Notes: generated by a model from the sequence alone, not told the origin. A stretch of DNA of 23,186 bases from Lojkania enalia (GCA_010094045.1 ML986934.1:1-23186); one strand, 5' to 3'. Shown: positions 10,547 through 18,670, counted from the stretch's first letter. Numbers and translations: made by a program.

Positions 10547-11086
10547 TATTACTAACCTATATACTACAGGTATATATAACAACTACTATTATAGTTATAT
10601 ACGTACTAGGGCCTTATTTACGTTAAATCGGTTAGAGGTAGTAGCTTTAGTAAAGAGAGAGTATTAGGTTTACCGGTTCTTCGAATGTAACAAGTATATT
10701 TAAAAGTTTAATAGAGTAATAAGATAAATCTGCGAGAATAACTATAAAGGATTTAATCTTATAAAAAGATCTCTCTTCTTATATAGTTAAGTCTAAGACT
10801 ACTAAGCCTAGCTTATTAGATCTGTTAGGTCTATCAGGTCTATCCTACTATACCTGATACTTCTACTATAGTTATATATATAAGTTATACTATACTTTAT
10901 TATCTAACTAATTATCTCTCTAGTTCTTATAGTTCTACTACTTACTATCTAATAACTGGTCCCTAATATACTTCTACCTATTATTACCCTATCGGTCCTC
11001 GTCTGATTTAACCTCTACAGTAGCTGATATTGGATTAAGCCCTAGCTATAGAGGCGGTACCTTTTAGCATTCTGTATTCGTAATAC
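10547..11086 (-). repeat. 5' LTR of chromovirus 1
   Basis: About 540 bp, the partner of 1756-2294. The two LTRs are mutated at partly different CpA sites. For example, the left one keeps CGTATACACG where the right one has TATATACGTA, and the right one keeps a CAGGT that is TAGGT on the left. The element promoter and transcription start should lie here. The right edge is uncertain by one base. Confidence 0.93.
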
Positions 11087-11091
11087 TCTAT

Positions 11092-11898
11092 AAGAAAAAG
11101 AATATTATTACTCTCTATATACTTCTATATTTATCGTATCTACTATAGCTACTAGATATAGGTTATTTCTCGCCTTTAAAAATTATATATAAGTACTAAG
11201 TTAAGCAGCTAATACGCGGTTATATTAACTATATTATAAAAATCGAGTTCTTATTCTACTTTAAAGCAGTTTTTAATATAGCAATTATAAAGAGTAATAT
11301 CTTAAATATCTTTTAAGGTGCTAGCCTAGTTCTATTTAATCTAGATATAGTACTATTAAAGCTTAAAGTTCGACTATATATACTAATATTTCTTATAGTT
11401 AAAGATACCCCTTAGAAGTTAAAAATACTAAGTAATCCTATCGAATTTAGGTCGTAATCTATGTACGTTCGATTAAGAGTTTAAAAGTATTTAGATAGCT
11501 CGCCTATTTTAATAGTAGAAGCGTTTAAATAGTTTATAAAGGGTGCTATATATATAATATATAAAAACGTACTATTATACGCTTAGGTTACTAAGCTTTA
11601 AATAGCTAATAAGATTGCTATATAACGTCGATCGTATAAAAGAAAGTGTATATAGAAGAAAGACAACCTAATAATTAAAGAAGGCGCTTAATTAACTACT
11701 CTAAAAGAGTTTAACACTTATACTAATAGGAAGAAGGATAGAAAGAAGGCGCGCGTTAATAGAGGCTAGCCGATTTAAAGGTGCTATAGGTAGTATAGTA
11801 AGACTAGGTATAACTCGTAGATATGTAAAAATAATGCTATAGATATAGAAGAATAGGCTACTATATTATATAGTATAATAGAATATAAGAAAGTATAA
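11092..11898 (+). pseudogene. Fot1/Pogo-like family 2 transposase, C-terminal third
   Basis: The continuation of the frame broken at 1753. It reads NIITLYI (from about 11101), then LL.LLDIGYFSPLK (about 11150-11190) with the third catalytic Asp of the DDD/DDE domain. KQLIRGYINYI and GASLVLFNLD follow, then a basic region (RRSYKRKC, about 11625-11650) and a degraded zinc knuckle RCYR.YSKTRYNS (about 11779-11818). A stop, TAA 11896-11898, precedes the right inverted repeat. The reading resumes in the same codon phase across the chromovirus and its CTNTA duplication, within the one-base uncertainty of my count. This supports the assigned insertion point. Confidence 0.88.
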
Positions 11899-11939
11899 TA
11901 TTTTACGAAAAGTAGTCGCGATTTTAGTATAGTCTTAGT

Positions 11940-11985
11940 ATTATAATCAGCTCGCTTAAGTAATTAGCTCGCTTATATAGTACGT
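11940..11985 (-). repeat. Right terminal inverted repeat of Fot1-like family 2
   Basis: The 46 bp inverted partner of 779-824, followed by the TA duplication at 11986-11987. Confidence 0.9.
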
Positions 11986-11987
11986 TA

Positions 11988-12270
11988 GTAGAGATAGATA
12001 TTATATTAAATACCTTCGTAGAGATATTCTACTATAAGTAGGTCTAAAGAAGCAAATTTACAGTTACTATCTACTTTATATAGCTTATCACGAGCTAGAC
12101 GCTTTAAATAGTAGAAATAGTAGATAGTATAGGGTTTCTTACTCTTAACCTCTTTAATATAGCGCTTCTAGACTAGAGTAAGTACTATATTATACGCTAT
12201 AAACCTATTAGGCGTAAATTAGCTATTTATAAACTAGAAAGGCGCTGAGAAGAGTACAAGAAGGGTATAT
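11988..12270 (-). pseudogene. Unidentified RIP-degraded coding relic, right (N-terminal) part
   Basis: The minus strand holds a frame of about 94 codons with only four stops, all TAG/TAA. It reads FTPNRFIAYNIVLTLV, KRYIKEVKSKKPYTIYYFYY and KVDSNCKFASLDLLIVEYLY. It runs to the TA site and continues in phase beyond the Fot1-like element into 776-510. Upstream (12270-12300) are CT-rich and TATA-like stretches and a GC box. I do not recognise the family. It could be a host gene hit by RIP leakage or duplication, or part of an unfamiliar transposon. The start codon is not determined. Confidence 0.45.
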
Positions 12271-12300
12271 ATAGAGGAGTGTAGCAAGAATAGAAAAATG

Positions 12301-12318
12301 GGCGGCGGGCGGCGCGGG
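12301..12318. other. GC-rich island
   Basis: GGCGGCGGGCGGCGCGGG, the most GC-rich stretch of the window. It contains no CA or TG and so offers RIP no target. It lies just upstream of the unidentified minus-strand relic and could be a promoter GC box. Confidence 0.6.
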
Positions 12319-12345
12319 TAGTAAGTATATATATCTACTAGCCCT

Positions 12346-12650
12346 TGTTAGCTATAAAGTACTCTATTATATTCTATATAGAGCTATAATAACTATACTA
12401 AATGCGTAGCTAAAGACTGAGGGAATTATATTTATTAAGGTAGTTAAGGAAGTATAAGGATTAAAGAAGTAGAATAGGCGGGGGGAGTAGTATTTTTATA
12501 ATCAGCGTTTACTCTACTAGCGCCGTTTACTTATACGGTTCTAGGTAGTAAGTAATAAAGATTTCCTAAGGGTCGATCTTACTAGGTAAAGATAAAAGTA
12601 GTAGTAATAATATACTACTTAACCTAGAAGGAATTCTAGATTATATAACA
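12346..12650. repeat. Possible solo LTR
   Basis: 305 bp beginning TGTTAG and ending ATAACA, with short inverted termini TGTTA/TAACA typical of LTRs. No partner LTR, polypurine tract or clear target duplication is visible (flanks GCCCT and GCACC agree at three of five positions). It may be a solo LTR left by recombination, or chance. Confidence 0.3.
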
Positions 12651-12750
12651 GCACCTATCTTAGAGTAGCTCTACTAGTCTATTCTAGCGATATTTATCCT
12701 ATATAAGCTGTCGCGACGACAGCCTTCTAAGAAAAAAGATAATATAATAT

Positions 12751-12948
12751 CTTATAGCTTTAAATTATAGGTTAATAATATAGAGTTACCTAACCTAGGG
12801 TTAAAATAGCTGAATTGTACCCTACAGGGATAGTAGCGATTTATTTCTCTTTTATCAGCTATCTCTTTTCTAAGAGAACTAAATATACGAACATTTTAGC
12901 CCTACTATTCTATCTATTATTACTACGCTGTAATCTATTATACTAGCC
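12751..12948 (+). repeat. Left inverted-repeat arm
   Basis: Pairs with 13798-13980 on the opposite strand. It is slightly longer because of an extra segment (TACGCTGTAATCTATT) near its inner end. Confidence 0.75.
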
Positions 12949-12956
12949 TATTACAA

Positions 12957-13065
12957 CTATATTCTTATTATTTTATTATTATATTATTATTAAAAGCTTA
13001 AGTATCGTATTTTAATAATAGAGTAGACTACTTACTTATATAGGCTACTTACTTATAAGATATAT
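12957..13065 (+). mobile_element. Terminal fragment of Fot1-like family 1
   Basis: Matches 5836-5945 throughout, including the inverted repeat and the sequence around the transposase start, with nearly all differences being C/T or G/A (for example GGTACGT to GATATAT). It is followed by TA at 13066-13067. The rest of the element is absent. This shows that family 1 has at least two copies in the window, as RIP requires. Confidence 0.85.
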
Positions 13066-13067
13066 TA

Positions 13068-13797
13068 TATTAGTATAGTATTATTATAGGCGTCTAAGAA
13101 TATACTTAAATTAGACTCTAAAGCCTAATTAAGAATCTAGATATAATATTATAGTAATATATATTAGATTATTAATACTAGATAAATAAGTATTAGATTA
13201 AGCTATATAGATAACTAATATACTACTACTATAATAGTTTAAAACATCTAGATAAAAAGAAAAAGAAGATAGATATTAGGTTATATATATATATATATTA
13301 GGGGTTCAGGTCTATATATAATAAGTAAGGTAGTATAAAATCGGGTAGAAGCTAATTCTATAATATAATTATACTCTTTCTAGTATAATAATAGCTAAAT
13401 TAATTATAGAGATATTATCTACTTTATATTATTATTTTATCTTCTATAGTTATTTAAAATTCTTCTAATTTTATTTACCTTATATCTATTATTATAGTCT
13501 TTCTAAGTCTTTAGTATCTATATTCTATTCTATACTACTCTAAGCTAAAAAGTACTAGATAGTACTATAATTTTATAATTCTTTAAATATTTGATAAATA
13601 TTTATTCTAGTCTACTTTTCTAGTTAAATAAGTTCTTTACTAGCTCTAAGATTAGTATTTTACCTATTACTAGATATTAGGGTTTTTATATATCTAGCTA
13701 AGCTAGCTATTAAGCTAAAAGGGGTAGGAGACGTATTTATAGTATCGGAAATTACTACTAGACTATTCTAAAGAGTATAAGCGATTCGAATATAAAA
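13068..13797. other. Unrecognised RIP-degraded interior
   Basis: I see no gene, LTR or transposase motif on either strand. There is a (TA)n microsatellite at about 13282-13299, followed by GGGGTTCAGG. The stretch is very AT-rich with dense stops in all frames. Confidence 0.6.
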
Positions 13798-13980
13798 GGC
13801 TAGTATAATAATAATAGATAGAGTAGTAGAGCTAAAATATTTATATAGTTAGTTCTTTTAGAAAAAAGATAGCTAATAAAAGAGAGATAAATCGCTACTA
13901 TCTTTATAGGATATAATTCGGCTATTTTAACCCTAGGTTAGATAATTCTATATTATTAACCTATAACTTAAAACTATAAG
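13798..13980 (-). repeat. Right inverted-repeat arm
   Basis: The reverse complement of 12751-12948; its outer end is at 13980. Confidence 0.75.
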
Positions 13981-14840
13981 ACATTATAGCTATTAAGAAT
14001 TTTATATAGTATAAGTAGTATAAAAGAAAATATATATAGAAAGAAGGTACTCTATTAGTTAAATAGAGTTTTAAAAAGGCTTCTAGTATAGTAGAAGGTA
14101 AAAGGCGTTGGTAGGAGCTATTAGTACTAAATAGTATATATACTATAAAATATCTAGATATAATACTTATATATATAAATTAGACGGATATAGTACTTAT
14201 TAATTCTATATTAGAATATCTAATTAATATTTTATAGTATTATTAAGCTAGTCGCATTTAAAGCCTAATACTAGTAGTAGGTAACTTACTCGCTTATATA
14301 GAATAATCGCTTATAGAGTATATTATTAAATATATTTTAGTTACTTTTAGATTAAACCGACTTAATAGTTTAGCTAGTAGAGTAACTAAGTCTATTATAT
14401 AGCTTTCTAAATCTCGCTTCTCTAGTAGGATCTCTTATATTAAATCTTAAAGCTCGATTAGTTCTAATATATTTATTTAGTTATTAAGATCTATAATAGT
14501 AGTTTATTATAGCTTATCGTAGCTTATTATAACGTATAATAATTATATTATAGATTGTTGCTAGGCTATTATATAAGTAGAAACTCGCTAATTTAGTAGA
14601 GCAATCTGTCTAATAAACGAGGTAGGCTAAAATATAGTAATAGGTAAGTTACTATAGAAAGATTAGTAGGCTTAGAAAAACTATATCTAAAGATATGTCC
14701 TGTTCTAGGAATAAAACAAGTCCTAATCTATTGGGTGAAGTTTATTAGTACTACTACGGTAATATTGCGATTCTTTATAGGAGACGAGTTATCTATTTAG
14801 ACTTTGATACCATTGAGACGACGTAAAAGGGGTTCTATTA
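13981..14840. other. RIP-affected stretch with no recognised gene
   Basis: Both strands contain protein-like runs broken by TAG/TAA (plus strand about 14340-14700; minus strand about 14450-14200), and I cannot decide between them. From about 14690 rightwards CA and TG reappear, marking a gradual edge of RIP toward the single-copy gene at 14953. Confidence 0.5.
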
Positions 14841-14952
14841 AGTTTTCCAACTTCGACTAATGGTCTAGAGATAGATCAGCTAGTCAAATCATCCCACAAT
14901 TCACTCCAGATTGACCAAAAATCCCTAGCAAGACATGAATTTTGAATTCCAT

Positions 14953-15536
14953 TCAAGTAAGCTGCATAGAGAAGCTTTCGACAATAACCTGCCCCCCAAA
15001 TTCTTTAGTCGCAAAGTTGAACACTCCATACCTATAGCCCGTGAAGAATCGCCAAGTATTAGTCATGGGGAAAGCCGGCCCTAATTGAACATATTTATTG
15101 CCATCCGTGCTATACCAAAAGGAAGTAGTTCTCTGCTCCGAAGTTCCCGAGAACGCCGGCGTGATGTCTGCTTGAACCTTCAGCCAAACCTCGGTTGTCG
15201 CTGTACCAAGGTCGGGGCCAGTTGCTGCAATGGTACCTGTGGACTTGGTACGCCAGCTTGAGTCTAGATTGAGGTTGTTGACCATGACGATCTTTGTGGA
15301 AGCCCCATCTTTGTGTATCCCAATATACGCAGCAACATCCCGGAATAATACTGCCCCTGTTCGGTCCCCGTTCTTCATTTGACTAATGTTAAGCCTAAAA
15401 ATTCCAGAAGATTTGGGCCCAATGATGCGGTGAGTAAGGGTGTTGCGAGCAGAGAATAGGTCAGTCGTAATTGTTGCGGTCTGTAATAGGAGACCCCCGG
15501 CTCCACCCACTAGTTTCCATCTGGCGTTATCTGGGT
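14953..15536 (-). pseudogene. GH43-type glycosidase, C-terminal beta-sandwich domain (5' truncated by a copia element)
   Basis: An open frame ends at TGA 14953-14955 and extends without a stop upstream to the copia LTR. It starts NPDNARWKLVGGAGGLLLQ, about nine codons before the GTG at 15508-15510. Recognisable pieces include FSARNTLTHRIIGPKSSG, GDRTGAVLFRDVAAYIG, WLKVQADI, FWYSTDGNKYVQLGPAF, WRFFTGYRYGVFNFAT and the end GGQVIVESFSMQLT. These match the concanavalin-A-like C-terminal domain of fungal GH43 beta-xylosidase/arabinosidase-type enzymes (GH43_C2), which act on hemicellulose side chains outside the cell. The five-bladed catalytic propeller, signal peptide and promoter are missing; they should lie beyond the copia/chromovirus nest. 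Base composition is normal and there is no RIP. Without the catalytic half it is non-functional. Confidence 0.88.
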
Positions 15537-15716
15537 TGTAGTTTCTATAAGGGTAAAAGAGGGTCTATTATTCTGTGTCTGTATCCGTGTATATGTGTGT
15601 GTTGATGCAAGTTCAAAGAACCTGCCTTTTAATGTGCAGTCCTAACTTCCCATAGCTTTACAAGCAGTCGCTCTCACCTGCACATCTACCAGACGTCTCC
15701 TTCCATAACCGTGACA
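15537..15716 (-). repeat. 3' LTR of the copia element
   Basis: 180 bp; the minus strand begins TGTCACGG and ends CTACA, and the plus strand is TGTAG...GTGACA. It is not RIP-mutated. Its outer edge falls exactly where the GH43 frame loses homology (codons for NPDN begin right outside). Confidence 0.78.
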
Positions 15717-15731
15717 CACCCCCTTATCCTG
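15717..15731 (-). other. Polypurine tract of the copia element
   Basis: The minus strand reads AGGATAAGGGGGTG immediately before the LTR start TGTCACGG, the expected plus-strand primer site. Confidence 0.7.
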
Positions 15732-15757
15732 TAGTCGATAGGCGACGAAAGGATAAC

Positions 15758-18299
15758 TTACTTAATCTCCTTCTCCATCCTTTGAACCTTTGATTGTATG
15801 TCTACAAGGTGAAGTTGTCGCACAAACTCAGTATGCTTCTAGTGAGGAAGTATCTTTGTTATTCCGTCTGTAGGCATCTAATCTGTAGGCTTCTATTATA
15901 TATAGAGTTAATGTTGCTCGACTTTCTAGCGAACCTAATTCTAATAAATATTAACATACTTAAGCTTAGTAGCAAGCTTGTCCTACTCTTTCGTGATAAT
16001 TCCTACGGTCTGCTAGTTGTTATACTAGATAATAGGCGTCTGATTAAGCTTTAGTAATAGTCCGTTAAACAGACGATACTACTCTTCTATCTCCGATCCC
16101 GCGAGAGATAGTACTAGTAGCTCTACCTTAATAGTTGATTTTATAATAGTATGTTAAAGCGTCGACTTCTAGTTAACAGTTATACCGAATAGCTAGAATA
16201 TATATCTTTACAAGCTTCGTTGTATCTCGATATTATTAGTAAATACGGCATCTAATATACTAAAGAATACTGGGTTACGGTAATCCTACAGTATTGTAAG
16301 GTACTCCTAGATACCTCCTTCGTTTACTACCTATACCTACAGTACTTAATATTTAGTATTAATAATATAGCTCTAGACCTTGCAAATAGAGCTAATATAC
16401 GCTTATTCTAGATTAGTTAAGTAAGAGGTATAAATTACATATATGCACACTAATTCTAGACGTATAAACTATATTAAGAAGACTAGATAGTTAACTAATT
16501 CTTAGTATATCTTTGTCTAGGTTTAATTTAGTTCCTCTATAGACTATTTAAGGTAGTTAATAGTTATAAGTACTTTAGAATAGTATTCTATTATAATAAT
16601 ATTATATTTAGTAATAACCTTATTAATATATATATTTTATACTAAGTATATTATATATATATTAGTATCTTAAATAATATATATATCTAAGAACTATTTA
16701 ATTAGTCTAAAGTACTTAAAGCTATAGTACTTACTAAGCTAAGTCTTAAACCTCTAATATAGGTATTAATTAGTTGGATAAATAGCTATAATAATATTAT
16801 TAATGTAGACGAATAGTATTAGCTATTTATTAATATAGACGTATAGAAATCCTCTAATTAGTATTAATCCTAGTAATAGTAGTATCTCTCTCAGTTCCTT
16901 ATACTATAAGAGTAGTAACTTCTTTAGTCTATATAGGGCTTTTAACACCTATAGCAGCTATCTATTCTTTTTAAATCTATCTAGCATTTTAATATAAAGC
17001 TTCTAATAGATCTAAGCATTAAGAAAGGTATTTAGTATATTATACTAGAGTAGATCTAGTCTAAATTGGTTAGTAATAGCTATAATAGTTTAGAATATTT
17101 ATCTAGTTAGGGTAGCAGTATATATATCTTTATATAGCTGCTGTAGGTTACCTTAGACTACTAGTTATACTTTAAAGTAATAGAGGTAGCTATTCTTATT
17201 AAATTTATATATAAATATCTATATTAAAAGTAGTACTTCTATATCTATAGTCTCTACTATATATATTATCTTTATAAAGCAGCCTTTACTTTAGACTTCG
17301 TAATATTCCTTCTAGATAGCCTCTTAGAACTACTTACTAAACTAGTAATAAGTAAGCTCTTAATATAATTAAAGTACCTTTAGAAGCTAAGTTCTATATA
17401 TCTTTATTATCAGCTGATACTTAAATATAGATAAAAATATATATAGGTAATTACTAACTAATCTACTATATAATATAGTATAAGTCTACTATTATTCTAG
17501 TTTATAGAGATTAGCGTTTTAATAAGTTTGTTAGGGTCCTTTAATAATATTATTAGTACTAAAATCGAGGTCTTAACATTTTAAAGTATTATTCTAATAT
17601 CGATTAGGAATATAGCTATTAAACTAGGTAGTAGACAGCTTCTATTAATCTAACTTACTTTAGTTTTGTTTAGATAGCCCTAAATTAGAATATTCTAGAG
17701 TTAATAGTTACTCCTATTTATATAATTACTCTATTTTCTTAGTATTTTTACCCTTTACCTATAACTTAGTAAGCTTAGGTATAGCTTTATATTACTAATT
17801 CTAACGGTGTTATCTTAATATTAGTAGGTTTTTAATAGTTATATCGTCTGATATAGACTCTTCTAGAAATACTAGAAGCTTAATAGCTTCTTTAATAACT
17901 AATTTATTAGTATAGCTTTCAGGTCTATTATAGAACTTATTTAGCTTAAATACTATATTATAAGTATATATAATCTTATTCTTTATAAGTATCTAGATCC
18001 TAAAAATATTAGTAGAGTTATATCTAATAAGGTATCTGATTAGAACTTTTAATTCTAGTTTATCTATACGCTTTAATAGTTGATTAAATATATATACTTA
18101 ACAGCTAATTAAACGTATATAATAAACCTTCGGCTTTCTCCTCTATATAATTTTATAGGGTGTTTTCTATTATAGTACCTCTGTTAGTATATAATTTAGA
18201 ATATATACTACTATTCGAATAAGCTTATAGATTAGAAACTTTAGTAGTCCTACTTAAAGTCTTATTACTCTAGCTTAGACGATAAGTATAGAGCCTGCC
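15758..18299 (-). pseudogene. Copia pol: integrase end, reverse transcriptase, RNase H (RIP-inactivated)
   Basis: The stop is TAA at 15758-15760, preceded by KHTEFVRQLHLVDIQ, a typical copia C-terminus. Upstream, RNase H reads FSILDAVFTNNIE, RYIFQLFG-like and STIKVELLVLS (about 16290-16110; family pattern SDAAFADD...SSQGYLFKLFG...STTEAELLALS). RT has FVYINNIIIA (about 16816-16787), where YVDD has become YINN (16796-16807), both catalytic Asp lost. At the integrase end come STNIFRI.ILIKNKIIYT (about 18015-17960) and KTPYKII (about 18150), with VVYILNYILTEVL and ARVIRL just inside the chromovirus junction. Stops replace Gln/Trp throughout except near the 3' end. Confidence 0.9.
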
Positions 18300-18634
18300 T
18301 GTAACGGCCTCTAATTAGCTAGGTGCAGGGCGGGGGTAATAACTAAGAGTAATTATATACTATAAAGTGTATTATTCTTATAGGCTTATAATAGAAGTAT
18401 ATAAGTAGAGTATATAAAGGATATTTAAGTTAACTATAAAGAGCTATAAAGATTGGAGTTGTAAGGTTGTTAAATATAATTTAGTTCCCTTATTATTCTT
18501 CTTGCTTAGTCACTCAGTTAACTAAGCTACTAAGCGTATTACGTACCTTATATTAGCCTTATTCTTCTAGCTATATAGAGTCCTAGATCTTAATTAGGTC
18601 TAGTATAGGGGCTCCTATAAGAATGTCCGTAATA
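18300..18634 (-). repeat. 3' LTR of chromovirus 2
   Basis: 335 bp; the plus strand starts TGTAACGG and ends CCGTAATA (from CCGTAACA), an 8-bp inverted terminus. It begins exactly where copia integrase homology ends and is followed by a pyrimidine tract. The partner LTR is outside the window. Confidence 0.75.
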
Positions 18635-18650
18635 CTATCTTCCCCCTCTA
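18635..18650 (-). other. Polypurine tract of chromovirus 2
   Basis: The minus strand reads TAGAGGGGGAAGATAG directly before the LTR start TATTACGG. It is similar in sequence and placement to the tract of chromovirus 1. Confidence 0.75.
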
Positions 18651-18670
18651 AACTCTTAGCCTAAGAGTTT
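18650..18670. other. Perfect 10-bp hairpin next to the polypurine tract
   Basis: AAACTCTTAG, one C, then CTAAGAGTTT: ten paired bases with a one-base centre. It could terminate transcripts of the antisense ORF or be incidental. Confidence 0.5.

Larger units (their letters stand above)
1756..11086 (-). mobile_element. Ty3/gypsy chromovirus 1 (full length, RIP-inactivated)
   Basis: A complete LTR retrotransposon on the minus strand: 5' LTR at the right, then gag, protease, RT, RNase H, integrase, chromodomain, polypurine tract and 3' LTR at the left. This is Ty3/gypsy gene order (RT before integrase). The flanking pentanucleotides CTTTA (1751-1755) and CTCTA (about 11087-11091) are the target duplication, differing by one C/T transition. 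The element interrupts the Fot1-like transposase whose two halves lie on either side. Its own integrase is interrupted by another Fot1-like transposon (4092-5945); without that it is about 7.5 kb, a usual chromovirus length. Every coding region is full of RIP stops. Confidence 0.95.
779..11985 (+). mobile_element. Fot1/Pogo-like DNA transposon (family 2), split by a chromovirus
   Basis: The outermost transposon of the left nest. It starts with ACGTACTATATAAGCGAGCT and ends with the inverted complement, giving 46 bp terminal inverted repeats with one or a few mismatches (779-824 and 11940-11985). It is flanked by TA on both sides (777-778, 11986-11987), the target duplication of the Tc1/mariner-Pogo superfamily. 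Without the nested chromovirus it is about 1.87 kb, the usual Fot1 size and almost the same as the second Fot1-like copy at 4092-5945. The transposase is on the plus strand, in two pieces. Each repeat contains the octamer AAGCGAGC twice, about 20 bp apart, which is probably the transposase binding site (inference). All of it is heavily RIP-mutated. Confidence 0.9.
12751..13980. mobile_element. Element with long inverted-repeat arms (MULE-like or foldback candidate)
   Basis: The sequence from 12751 (CTTATAGCTTTAAATTATAG...) recurs as its reverse complement ending at 13980. The arms are about 198 bp (12751-12948) and 183 bp (13798-13980), differing mainly by transitions and one small indel near 12930. 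Shared landmarks include AACCTAGGGTTAAAATAGC. Homology stops sharply at 12751/13980, so these look like element ends. The flanking 9-mers (ATATAATAT and ACATTATAG) agree at only six of nine positions, so a Mutator-type target duplication is not established. The interior holds a Fot1-like family 1 end (12957-13065) and about 730 bp without a recognisable gene. No transposase is seen. Confidence 0.55.
15537..18299 (-). mobile_element. Ty1/copia retrotransposon, 3' half (interrupted at the right by chromovirus 2)
   Basis: A minus-strand copia element inserted in the GH43 coding sequence. Its 3' LTR abuts the gene at 15536/15537. Further right come the polypurine tract, the end of pol, RNase H, RT and the C-terminal part of integrase: integrase before RT, the copia order. 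At 18299 the integrase is cut by the LTR of chromovirus 2. The remaining integrase core, protease, gag and 5' LTR must lie outside the window. The pentamer TGGGT (15532-15536) is the candidate target duplication. RIP damage is strong beyond about 15.9 kb and nearly absent in the terminal 300 bp. Confidence 0.9.

Noticed and set aside
13282..13299. (TA)n tract as a regulatory element
   Set aside because: Simple TA runs are expected after heavy RIP, and nothing adjacent supports a function.
12742..13989. 9-bp Mutator target duplication around the inverted-repeat element
   Set aside because: ATATAATAT and ACATTATAG agree at only six of nine positions in very AT-rich DNA, so the match is not convincing.
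13981..14700. Possible gene on either strand
   Set aside because: Both strands give short protein-like runs, none with a recognisable motif, and the stop density does not favour one strand.
15508..15510. GTG as the true start of the GH43-like protein
   Set aside because: The same frame continues upstream with conserved domain residues (NPDNARWKL) to the LTR edge, and the real start should lie far upstream in the missing catalytic half.
15560..15570. Intron acceptor (AATAATAG) joining the GH43 domain to an upstream exon
   Set aside because: The sequence upstream of this point is the copia LTR and pol end, not GH43, so the apparent splice site is coincidental.
15794..16054. Plus-strand open frame of 86 codons starting ATG
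   Set aside because: It is the antisense shadow of the copia pol end, whose minus-strand frame here encodes KHTEFVRQLHLVDIQ and RNase H. The putative protein is hydrophobic, low in complexity and matches nothing.
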